Program-made: the position numbers and the translations under genes
Part shown: one piece after another, positions 50,541-57,876 of the stretch
Numbering within the stretch: position 1 is the stretch's first letter
Layout: each line of letters opens with the position of its first letter
DNA from: Janthinobacterium lividum
GTDB lineage: Bacteria; Pseudomonadota; Gammaproteobacteria; Burkholderiales; Burkholderiaceae_D
NCBI RefSeq assembly: GCF_034424625.1
Contig: NZ_CP139976.1
Span: 5,022,001-5,086,000, forward strand
Length of the DNA: 64,000 bases
Direction: 5' to 3'
The notes under the pieces: generated by a model
The model's input: only the letters and a program-made list of their open reading frames with translations
The model's database searches: none
Told to the model about the DNA's origin: nothing

Positions 50541-53003
50541 ATGAACCCCAGCACCGACACGGCCACCGATACCCAAGGCAGCGAGGACATGCCCCAGGCA
50601 TCAGCAACGGCCGTAACGGCGCCAGCGCCCATCAAGCTCGACAAGGAAGAGATACCCACCGTCCTGGGCAAGCTGCGCACCCTGGTGCAGGACAAGACGC
50701 GTTTCGAGCCGCACGACATCACGCCGCTGGGCGAAGAAGACGTGCTGCAGGATTTTTCCCTGCAAGCCAATTACGCACTGGAAGCGCGCTTCGAGCAGCG
50801 CGTCATCAATGGCTATTTCGCGCCAGCGGGCAATGACTGCCACTGTGGCTCCCACGAGGTGGGAGCACTCGCTCACGCGCAGGAAAAGGAACGGCTGCGC
50901 CGCGCGGCGGGCAAGCTCGACAATGCCTTGCGCCAGGCGGGCCAGGCCTACAACGGCGTCGAAGCGGGCGTCTACCTGCCGCATGCCGTCAAGTACTGGC
51001 ACCTGGACACTTGCAGCAACTGCATCGGCAAAGGCCGCATCGGCTGCCACACCTGCCACGGCGCGACGACGGAAACCTGCTGGAGCTGCCACGGCGGGCG
51101 CACCGTCAGCTGCGACGCCTATGGCTGCTACGGCAGCGGCAAGGTATCGTGCTCGTATTGCAGCGGCAGCGGCACGGTGTCCGAGCAGGTCACCGACTAC
51201 ATCACGGTGCAAGTGCCCACTACCACCTACAGCAACGGCAGCTCGCACACCAGCTACCACAGCGAAACGCGGCCCCAGTACCGCACCGAATACCGCTCTT
51301 GCTACCATTGCAGCTACGGCAAGGTCAGTTGCAGCACTTGCCACGGGTCCGGCAACATCAATTGCGGCACCTGCCGCGCCAGCGGCAGCGTCACCTGCCG
51401 CACCTGCAGCGGCGTGGGCGACTTGCGCTGCAACCCCTGCGACGGCTCCGGCAAGGTGGGCAAGGCGGCCTGGGTCGACGTGCACGTGGCGCCCGGCTAC
51501 AGCGTCAGCCTGCCCAAGCAGGCGCCCGACGACGCGCGCCGCATCCGCGACAAGGAAAGCGTGCACTCACTGGCCGCCATCGCCAGCAGCCTGACCCTGG
51601 CGAAAGTGAGCATTTACAATGAAGACCAGCCGCAGGAAGTCGACGCCCTGTATGCGGCCAAGCTGCGCATCGTGCGCCTGGACGCATCGTGCAACGCAGA
51701 AAAGCACCACCTGGTGGCGTACGGCACGGACTTGCGCTGGCTGACCCTGGACGACATCGTGGAAAAGCTGCTGCGCGGCGACCTCAAGGCGCTCAGCGAT
51801 GCGCTGGCCGGCAGCGCCGACGACGGCCTGTTCTCGGCCCACGTGCAGGGTTTATTGACGCCGCTGCGCGACGTGGCCGCCTCTGAACTGAATGCGGACG
51901 TGATCGAGTCTGTCCTCAGCGGCGACGCGGACCACGCGCACGTCGATGTCGTCTCCGCCGACTATGCGCAGAATGTGCGCACCTGCGTGCTCGGCGCCCT
52001 GCGCCAGGTCTACACCCGGCTGGCCAAGCAATTCTGGTGGAAAAGCACGCTGGCCGCCCTGGCCGCCGCCATCGCCACCTGGTTCTTCGCCGGTCGCGGT
52101 GCGGCCGCCGTCGCCGGCTTGCTCGTCACGGGCGCCGGCTACTGGCTGTTCAACCGCAAGGTGAAGGCCGTGCTCAGTGAAGCGCTGGGCGGCGAGCAGC
52201 AAGCCGAACGGGCCATGGGCATCGCCGGCAAGGGCCGCCGCAACCAGCTGGCGCAAGTGCTGATCCTCGTTCCCGCCAGCCTGGCCGTGCTGGCCGCCAG
52301 CTATGGCTTGCCTGTGCGCGTGCGCCCGGTTTCTGCGCCGCCGCAGGCGGCCATGGCGTCCGTGCCTGTCGCGCCCCATGCGCCGGCCGCCGTGCCGCCG
52401 GACGCCAGTAGCGCCAAAGCCGTCAAGCTGTACGAAAATGGCGACAAGGCGCAGGCGCTGGTCATGCTGGAAAGCCTGGTCGGCAAGGGCGACGCCGGCG
52501 CGTATGGCCTGTATGGCTGGATGCTGCTGATGGGCGAAGGCAAGCCCGGCCCCGTCACGGCACCGACGGCGCAGCAGCGCGAAGCGCGCCAGCTGGCCGC
52601 CAAGCCCCTGATCGGCAAGGGCCTCGTGAAGAACGACAGCTATGCGCTGACGGCGAAAGGCGTGATGCTCGCGGAAGGCTGGCAGGAACCGCGCAACATG
52701 GCGCGCGGACTCGACCTGCTGAAACAGGCCGCGAACAAGGGCAATGCGCAAGCCATGCACTTATTGGGGCTGTACCATGTGCGCGGCTACCAGATCCCCG
52801 TCAACCACAAGGAAGCGCGCAAATGGTTCACCCTGGCCGCCGACAAGGGCAGCGCGGGCGACATCTACAACCTGGGACTGATGGACTGGGAAGGCGCGGG
52901 CTTGAAACGCCCCGACCGCGCCAGCGCCATGCAGCGCTGGAAGATCGCCGCCGCCATGGGAGAAGAGCGCGCGATCAAGGCCGTGGCCCAGGGACAGCCT
53001 TAA
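50541..53003 (+). CDS. Large protein: cysteine-pair array, membrane helices and Sel1 repeats
   Basis: An 820-residue protein not matched to a named function. Residues 1-155 are soluble and mostly helical. Residues 158-300 carry ten cysteine pairs in the DnaJ zinc-finger style (CxxCxGxG): C158/161, C169/172, C180/183, C191/196, C204/207, C254/257, C264/267, C275/278, C286/289, C297/300, split by a Ser/Thr/Tyr-rich insert (212-252). A mixed domain follows (310-495), then three membrane helices (about 503-517, 520-537, 571-588) and, from 625 to the end, Sel1/TPR-like repeats (AMHLLGLYHVRGYQIPVNHK, EARKWFTLAADKGSAGDIYN). AAGGA precedes the ATG. It looks like a membrane-anchored scaffold or chaperone with both zinc-binding and peptide-binding parts. 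Confidence 0.88.
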   Translation: MNPSTDTATDTQGSEDMPQASATAVTAPAPIKLDKEEIPTVLGKLRTLVQDKTRFEPHDITPLGEEDVLQDFSLQANYALEARFEQRVINGYFAPAGNDCHCGSHEVGALAHAQEKERLRRAAGKLDNALRQAGQAYNGVEAGVYLPHAVKYWHLDTCSNCIGKGRIGCHTCHGATTETCWSCHGGRTVSCDAYGCYGSGKVSCSYCSGSGTVSEQVTDYITVQVPTTTYSNGSSHTSYHSETRPQYRTEYRSCYHCSYGKVSCSTCHGSGNINCGTCRASGSVTCRTCSGVGDLRCNPCDGSGKVGKAAWVDVHVAPGYSVSLPKQAPDDARRIRDKESVHSLAAIASSLTLAKVSIYNEDQPQEVDALYAAKLRIVRLDASCNAEKHHLVAYGTDLRWLTLDDIVEKLLRGDLKALSDALAGSADDGLFSAHVQGLLTPLRDVAASELNADVIESVLSGDADHAHVDVVSADYAQNVRTCVLGALRQVYTRLAKQFWWKSTLAALAAAIATWFFAGRGAAAVAGLLVTGAGYWLFNRKVKAVLSEALGGEQQAERAMGIAGKGRRNQLAQVLILVPASLAVLAASYGLPVRVRPVSAPPQAAMASVPVAPHAPAAVPPDASSAKAVKLYENGDKAQALVMLESLVGKGDAGAYGLYGWMLLMGEGKPGPVTAPTAQQREARQLAAKPLIGKGLVKNDSYALTAKGVMLAEGWQEPRNMARGLDLLKQAANKGNAQAMHLLGLYHVRGYQIPVNHKEARKWFTLAADKGSAGDIYNLGLMDWEGAGLKRPDRASAMQRWKIAAAMGEERAIKAVAQGQP

Positions 53004-53005
53004 GG

Positions 53006-53103
53006 AGCACCTGAGAAAAAGCCCATGGCGTTGTTGCGTTGCCTGGCCGTACGTTCGTACTGCCTGCGGCAACGCGCCTAGCCCTGAGCATTTTTCAGGC
53101 GCT
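53006..53103. repeat. Palindromic dispersed element, copy A
   Basis: A 98-bp element two bases after a stop codon. AGCACCTGA at the left end and TCAGGCGCT at the right are inverted copies (one mismatch), and the exact midpoint (53054.5) falls in GTACG-TT-CGTAC. Further mirrored blocks (GTTGC/GGCAAC; AAAAAG/TTTTT) make the whole element one long imperfect hairpin. It is the reverse-oriented relative of the copies at 7326-7538. Confidence 0.8.
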
Positions 53104-53141
53104 CCAGCAGAGCGGCGGAAAAAGTCGCCGCTTTTTGATTT

Positions 53142-53786
53142 TTACACCGCCGCCAGCGCCTGCAAGGCCATCGGGTTCGGCGTCGGCTCGCCGACTTTCG
53201 TCAGCAGGTTGCGGTCCGTATGGTGGAACGGTTCATCCTTGCCACGGATCAGCATGACCGTGTCTTCGTCGTAGCCCCAGGTGCCATCGGCGTGGATATC
53301 GACCTTGATGCGGTATTCGACGGTGGTGAACGCATGTTCGAGGAAAGGGTTCGAGCAGATGCCGTAGGCCGTCGAATCGCGCTTGGCCACCAGTTCGAAA
53401 CTGGTGGCGTCCGCCGTCGTCGTGCCGGACGCCATGGCGATCTGGCCGCGCGGGATGGCCAGGGTCTGGATCACGGCGCCCGTGGCCGGCTCCCACAGCC
53501 AGTAGCCCACCTGTTCATGATACGTTTTGACCTGATCCGGCTTGGTGATGTGGATGTAGTAGCGCAAGCCGTAGAACAGTTGCGGGCCGTTGGTGACGGG
53601 GTCGATCGGTTGCAGTTCGATGCGCTCGACGAAAGCCTGCTTGCGCGGGCCGTCGGCCTTCGGCTTGACGTCCAGGCCGCGCGTGCCTGTCCAGATGCCG
53701 GCCATGCCGGTCAATGGGCCCAGGTTGTTCAGGGTGTGCACGTCGGCGGACGGCTCGGTATAGATATCTTCGGGAAAATCGCTCAT
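53142..53786 (-). CDS. Heme-binding beta-barrel (nitrobindin/FABP-like) family protein
   Basis: A 214-residue protein. GPLTGMAGIWTGTRGLDV resembles the GxWxGxG first strand of nitrobindin/THAP4-like barrels, and FYGLRYYIHI, YHEQVGYWLWEPATG, IQTLAIPRG and EYRIKVDIHADGTWGYDEDT follow the barrel order. The family binds heme or fatty ligands; heme ligation by a C-terminal His (EPFHHTDRN) is possible. The ATG at 53786 is used; ATG 53810 is an alternative. It converges on the cysteine-pair/Sel1 gene, with repeat copy A between. Confidence 0.8.
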   Translation of the reverse strand: MSDFPEDIYTEPSADVHTLNNLGPLTGMAGIWTGTRGLDVKPKADGPRKQAFVERIELQPIDPVTNGPQLFYGLRYYIHITKPDQVKTYHEQVGYWLWEPATGAVIQTLAIPRGQIAMASGTTTADATSFELVAKRDSTAYGICSNPFLEHAFTTVEYRIKVDIHADGTWGYDEDTVMLIRGKDEPFHHTDRNLLTKVGEPTPNPMALQALAAV

Positions 53787-53864
53787 GCGGAAATCTTCAA
53801 AATGGGGCAACAGTGCTTGCCGCCATTGTAAGATGCGCGCCGCCCGGCGGCAAAGCGCCAGCCG

Positions 53865-54389
53865 TCAGGGAAACTGCGTAGTGTGGCGCTCGATAAACAG
53901 CAGGGCCGCGGCAGCCAGCGCGGGGCGCTGCGTTTCAAACACGGCTTCATCGCGCGTTTGCAGCAGGTTGGCAGCCACCTCGGGCAGGCCCAATGCACCG
54001 GCGATGATCGCCGCCACCGCGTCGATATTCACGTACAGGGCGCTGTCGAAGCCTTCCCAGTCCACATAAGCCAGCCACTCGGCCAGCATCACCATGCCGG
54101 CGACGGGCGGGGCCAGGGCCGCGATGCGCTCCAGGCGCAGCACGCTGTCGCTGCGGATGCCTTCCTGCTGCAGCACGGCCAGCGCCACGTGCTGCAGCGC
54201 GTCTTCCGGATCGCGCCGGTACTTGTTCAGCAGACGCTGCGTGAGCGTGTAGCGTTCCACGTCGATGCCGCGCAGGGCGGCCGCCACGTCGCCATCGTGC
54301 AGCGCCAGGTGGCGCGCCGCGCAAGCGACATCCACGCCCGCTTTCGCGGCGACGATATCGGTGAGCTGCTGCCGGCGCGCGTCATCCAT
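53865..54389 (-). CDS. Unknown protein downstream of map
   Basis: A 174-residue, largely helical protein not recognised. The N-terminus (DIVAAKAGVDVACAARHLAL, then HDGDVAAALRGI) looks like a UBA/TS-N-type three-helix bundle. The centre is hydrophobic (APPVAGMVMLAEWLAYVDWE), without clear membrane helices. It starts two bases after the map stop, so it is co-transcribed and perhaps coupled. Codon use resembles its neighbours. A ribosome-associated or protein-binding role could be guessed from the UBA-like start and the map neighbour, no more. Confidence 0.65.
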   Translation of the reverse strand: MDDARRQQLTDIVAAKAGVDVACAARHLALHDGDVAAALRGIDVERYTLTQRLLNKYRRDPEDALQHVALAVLQQEGIRSDSVLRLERIAALAPPVAGMVMLAEWLAYVDWEGFDSALYVNIDAVAAIIAGALGLPEVAANLLQTRDEAVFETQRPALAAAALLFIERHTTQFP

Positions 54390-54391
54390 GC

Positions 54392-55195
54392 TTACACCAG
54401 CGGCTCGGTCGAACCGGTCAGGGTGAAGATTTCAAAGCCCGTTTCCGTCACGGCCAGCGAGTGTTCGAACTGCGCCGACAGCGAACGGTCTTTCGTCACC
54501 GTCGTCCATTTGTCCGGCAAGACCTTGACCTGGTAGCTGCCCACGTTGAGCATCGGCTCAATGGTAAAGATCATGCCCGGTTCCAGCACGATGCCCGTGC
54601 CGGCGCGGCCATAGTGCAGCACTTGCGGCGTGTCGTGGAAGACCTGGCCCACGCCATGGCCGCAGAAGTCGCGCACGGAAGAAAAGCCCTGTGCCTTGGC
54701 CACCGCTTCAATGGCGGCGCCCACGTCGCCCAAGGTAGCCCCGGGACGCACGGTGTGGATGCCGGCCATCATGGCGTCATACGCCGTGTTGACGAGGCGG
54801 TTGGCCAGGATGGAGACGGCGCCCACCTTGAAGGTGCGGCTGGTGTCGCCAAACCAGCCGTTGAACTTCGGCGTCACGTCGATGTTGAGGATATCGCCCA
54901 CTTTCAGGATCTTGGTTTCGGACGGGATGCCGTGCGTGACCACGTGATTGACGGAGATGCAGCTGGCGTGCTTGTAGCCGTGGTAATCGATGGTGCCGGG
55001 GATGGCGCCGGCGGCGCGCATGAACTCCTCGCACAGGGCGTCGAGTTTGGCCGTCGACACGCCAGGCTTGACGAAAGGCGCGATGTAGTCGAGCGTGTCG
55101 GCGGCGATGCGGCCGGCCGCGCGCATGCCGATGAAACCTTCTTCGTCGTGCAGGGGGATTTTCTTGCCGTGTTCAAGCTGGGTGGAATAGCGCAT
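54392..55195 (-). CDS. map: Type I methionine aminopeptidase
   Basis: A 267-residue dimetal peptidase that removes initiator methionine. Metal ligands in order: Asp in NIDVTPKFNGWFGDTSRTF (two Asp), His in GHGVGQVFHDTP, Glu in FTIEPML, Glu in AQFEHSLAVTETG. HGYKHASCISVNHVVTHGIP is family-typical. The start at 55195 gives MRYSTQLEHGKKI. It lies in an operon-like run with a TetR gene 14 bases upstream and an unknown gene two bases downstream, away from rpsB-tsf, where the housekeeping map usually lies; it may be a second copy. Confidence 0.96.
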   Translation of the reverse strand: MRYSTQLEHGKKIPLHDEEGFIGMRAAGRIAADTLDYIAPFVKPGVSTAKLDALCEEFMRAAGAIPGTIDYHGYKHASCISVNHVVTHGIPSETKILKVGDILNIDVTPKFNGWFGDTSRTFKVGAVSILANRLVNTAYDAMMAGIHTVRPGATLGDVGAAIEAVAKAQGFSSVRDFCGHGVGQVFHDTPQVLHYGRAGTGIVLEPGMIFTIEPMLNVGSYQVKVLPDKWTTVTKDRSLSAQFEHSLAVTETGFEIFTLTGSTEPLV

Positions 55196-55209
55196 GGTTT
55201 TCTTCTTGG

Positions 55210-55806
55210 TTAGTGTGTGGTGTGGGCGGCCCAGCCGCGCACGGCGTCGTGCGAGGCGCGCAGCATGGCGTCGACGCTGGCCGGTATCGGCCGCTCCTGG
55301 GTCAGGTAAGGCTTGACGACGGCCACGGGGGCGTCGATCAGGACGAATTTGAGCAGCATGTGATCGAGGTCCAGCTCCGTGGTGGCGGGCATGGCTTCGG
55401 CGCAGCGGACAAAGCAGGCATCGAGCGCCGCCTGCTCTTCTTCGACGGCGGCCAGCAACTCCTCGCTGAGGCCACTGCTGAAATCGGGGCTGTCCGCGCA
55501 TTGCAGCAGGAAGCGCGCATACACGGGCTTGCGCCGGCACCAGTCCAGCAAGCCGTGCACGCCGGCCCAGGTGTCGCCACCGAGCCAGCGGCTGGCCACT
55601 TCCTCGCGGAAGTCGCTCTTCACGCGCAGCCAGGCGCGCGCCAGGATGGCGTTGCGCGAATCGAAGCGGTGATACACGGAGCCGATGGGCGCACCGGCCT
55701 TGACGGCGATGGCGGCCATCGAGACGGCACCCACGCCGCACTGGGCGGCGACGGCAATCGCGCTGTCGATGAAGTTGTTTTCGTTGAATTTGGCTAGTCT
55801 GACCAT
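55210..55806 (-). CDS. TetR-family regulator
   Basis: A 198-residue TetR protein. The N-terminal three-helix DNA-binding unit is complete: NNFIDSAIAVAAQCGVGAVS, then AAIAVKAGAPIGSVYHRFDS with Tyr-His-Arg-Phe as in the family. The C-terminal domain is specific to the protein. The start at 55806 is required for a full helix 1. No ribosome site precedes it; instead the promoter and operator run into the start codon (55806-55841). map follows after 14 bases, and AMP nucleosidase is divergent 123 bases away; either could be the target. Confidence 0.93.
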   Translation of the reverse strand: MVRLAKFNENNFIDSAIAVAAQCGVGAVSMAAIAVKAGAPIGSVYHRFDSRNAILARAWLRVKSDFREEVASRWLGGDTWAGVHGLLDWCRRKPVYARFLLQCADSPDFSSGLSEELLAAVEEEQAALDACFVRCAEAMPATTELDLDHMLLKFVLIDAPVAVVKPYLTQERPIPASVDAMLRASHDAVRGWAAHTTH

Positions 55807-55841
55807 TCAAATAGAATACAGATTCTATTTGAATCCGTCAA
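55806..55841 (-). promoter_or_regulatory. tetR promoter and palindromic operator touching the start codon
   Basis: Minus-strand order: TTGACG (-35, 55841-55836), 17 bases, TATTCT (-10, 55818-55813), six bases, ATG (55806-55804). Over this lies a perfect 28-bp inverted repeat, TTCAAATAGAAT (55806-55817) and its complement (55822-55833) with ACAG between. The six-base gap predicts transcription starting at the A of ATG, so the mRNA would be leaderless, and TetR bound here would block its own promoter. Confidence 0.75.
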
Positions 55842-55928
55842 GCGCTCCCGTTCGGCGAAGACGGGACAAACAAGAGTTGCCTCGCTGCCTTACAATGGTA
55901 TGCACGAACCGCCACAAGGAGAATCCGC

Positions 55929-57443
55929 TTGCTTACGCCCCCCTTCATCGCCTCCTCCCGCTTCGACGATCCACGCCTGGCGCTGGAACAGGTGCAAGCC
56001 ATCTACCGCAGCAGCATCGAACACTTGCGCGATGCGCTGCAGCGTTTTGTCGCCGGCGAAGACATGCACGAAAGAGTGCGCGCCTGCTACCCCTTCGTGC
56101 GCATCCAGACGGACACCGTGGCGCGCGCCGACTCGCCGCTGGCCTACGGTTTTGTCGCCGGCCCCGGCGTATTTGAAACCACCCTGACGCGCCCCGACCT
56201 GTTCGGCGATTATTACCTCGACCAGTTCACCCTGCTGCTGAAAAACCATAACAGCGGCCAGAAGGTGCACCTGGAAGTGGGCGTGAGCGCCCAGCCCATT
56301 CCCGTGCACTTCTCGTTCGCCGAGCATGACCATATCGAAGGCAATATGGACGCGGGCCGCCGCCTGGCCATGCGCGACCTGTTCGACCTGCCCGACCTGT
56401 CGGCCATGGACGACGGCATCGCCAACGGCACGCACGAACCGGCGCATGGCGAAGCGCAGCCACTGTCGCTGTTCACGGGGCCGCGCGTGGATTACTCGCT
56501 GCAGCGCCTGCGCCACTACAGCGGCACGTCGCCGCAGCATTTCCAGAACTTCGTCCTGTTTACCAATTACCAGTTCTACATCGATGAATTCATCCGCCTG
56601 GGCCACGCCATGATGGACCGCGCACCCGATGCGGCCGCGCCATCGGACGACGATGGCTATATCGCCTTCGTCGAACCGGGCAACGTCGTCACGCGCCGGG
56701 TCGGCCAGACGGTCGAAAGCGAGGATGCGCTGGGCGCCGCGCCGCCGCGCCTGCCGCAGATGCCCGCCTACCACCTGCTGCGCGCGGACGGCAGCGGCAT
56801 CACCATGGTCAATATCGGCGTCGGTCCCGCCAATGCGAAGACCATCACCGACCATATCGCCGTGCTGCGTCCGCACGCCTGGCTGATGCTCGGCCATTGC
56901 GCGGGCTTGCGCACTACGCAAAGCCTGGGCGACTACGTGCTGGCGCATGCGTATGTGCGCGAAGACCATGTGCTCGACGAAGACTTGCCGCTGTGGGTGC
57001 CGATCCCGCCGCTGGCGGAAATCCAGCAGGCGCTGCAAACGGCCGTGGCGGAAATCACCCAGCTGACGGGGCACGATCTGAAACACATCATGCGCACGGG
57101 GACCGTGGCCAGCACGGACAACCGCAACTGGGAACTGCTGCCGCAGCGCACGCCGGAGCGCCGTTTCAGCCAGAGCCGCGCCATCGCGCTGGACATGGAA
57201 AGCGCGACGATCGCCGCCAACGGCTTCCGCTTCCGCGTCCCCTACGGCACCCTGCTGTGCGTGAGCGACAAGCCGCTGCACGGCGAAATCAAGCTGCCCG
57301 GCATGGCCAATCACTTCTACCGCGAGCGGGTCGACCAGCATCTGCGCATCGGCATCCGCGCCGTGGAACTGCTGCGCCGCCAGGGCGTGGACCGGTTGCA
57401 CAGCCGGAAATTGCGCAGTTTTGCCGAGGTCGCGTTCCAGTAA
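55929..57443 (+). CDS. amn: AMP nucleosidase
   Basis: A 504-residue enzyme that hydrolyses AMP to adenine and ribose 5-phosphate, adjusting adenylate levels. N-terminal AMN-specific domain (VRIQTDTVARADSPLAYGFV), C-terminal phosphorylase-like core (ITMVNIGVGPANAKTITDHI; AIALDMESATIAANGFRF; LCVSDKPLHGEIKLPG). The start is a TTG, with AAGGAG seven bases upstream; no in-frame ATG lies nearby. Divergent from tetR. A strong terminator follows. Confidence 0.95.
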   Translation: MLTPPFIASSRFDDPRLALEQVQAIYRSSIEHLRDALQRFVAGEDMHERVRACYPFVRIQTDTVARADSPLAYGFVAGPGVFETTLTRPDLFGDYYLDQFTLLLKNHNSGQKVHLEVGVSAQPIPVHFSFAEHDHIEGNMDAGRRLAMRDLFDLPDLSAMDDGIANGTHEPAHGEAQPLSLFTGPRVDYSLQRLRHYSGTSPQHFQNFVLFTNYQFYIDEFIRLGHAMMDRAPDAAAPSDDDGYIAFVEPGNVVTRRVGQTVESEDALGAAPPRLPQMPAYHLLRADGSGITMVNIGVGPANAKTITDHIAVLRPHAWLMLGHCAGLRTTQSLGDYVLAHAYVREDHVLDEDLPLWVPIPPLAEIQQALQTAVAEITQLTGHDLKHIMRTGTVASTDNRNWELLPQRTPERRFSQSRAIALDMESATIAANGFRFRVPYGTLLCVSDKPLHGEIKLPGMANHFYRERVDQHLRIGIRAVELLRRQGVDRLHSRKLRSFAEVAFQ

Positions 57444-57463
57444 CACCCGCCATGCGCCACGTC

Positions 57464-57492
57464 AGCCGCCCTCGCCGGGCGGCTTTTTTTTT
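57464..57492 (+). terminator. Rho-independent terminator after amn
   Basis: AGCCGCCC (57464-57471) pairs with GGGCGGCT (57477-57484) across a five-base loop, followed by nine T. Confidence 0.93.
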
Positions 57493-57876
57493 GCCACGCA
57501 CCCAGTCACGGCAATGCCGCACCCCGCCTTATATGACGAAAATATCGTCACAAAAAAACAACAGCTGTCTAGACAGGCAACAGGCAAACACCGAACTTTC
57601 AACGATCATTTTTCCTAATGGCAAATTTAATTTATTTAACAATTGGAATTTAATACTTTCCTGCTCATCACAAATTAAATTCATGTCTCGTCATTCTGGC
57701 GCGTGCCATGCGCATGCACAAATACCCGGCAGTTCTTGACAGTCAAGATCAAAAAATGGTCTGATGAATTGCAAATTTAAAATACTAAATTTGTAAACAT
57801 GGTAACTTTGAAAATAATTTCAAATAGCTAAATAAAACCCTAAGGAAACTAAAGTTTCCTAGTTGGAGGACAGACA
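57493..57876 (+). promoter_or_regulatory. AT-rich leader region of the TonB receptor gene
   Basis: A 384-bp stretch that is clearly AT-rich against the GC-rich background, with no coding sequence. It contains TTGAC-A-GTCAA (57736-57746); an inverted repeat CAAATTTA / TAAATTTG (57772-57779 / 57786-57793), which overlaps a candidate promoter TTGCAA (57769) - 17 - TGTAAA (57792); and a hairpin AGGAAACT-AA-AGTTTCCT (57843-57860) just before the ribosome site GGAGG at 57865. The order suggests regulation at transcription and at translation start. I saw no Fur box. Confidence 0.5.
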
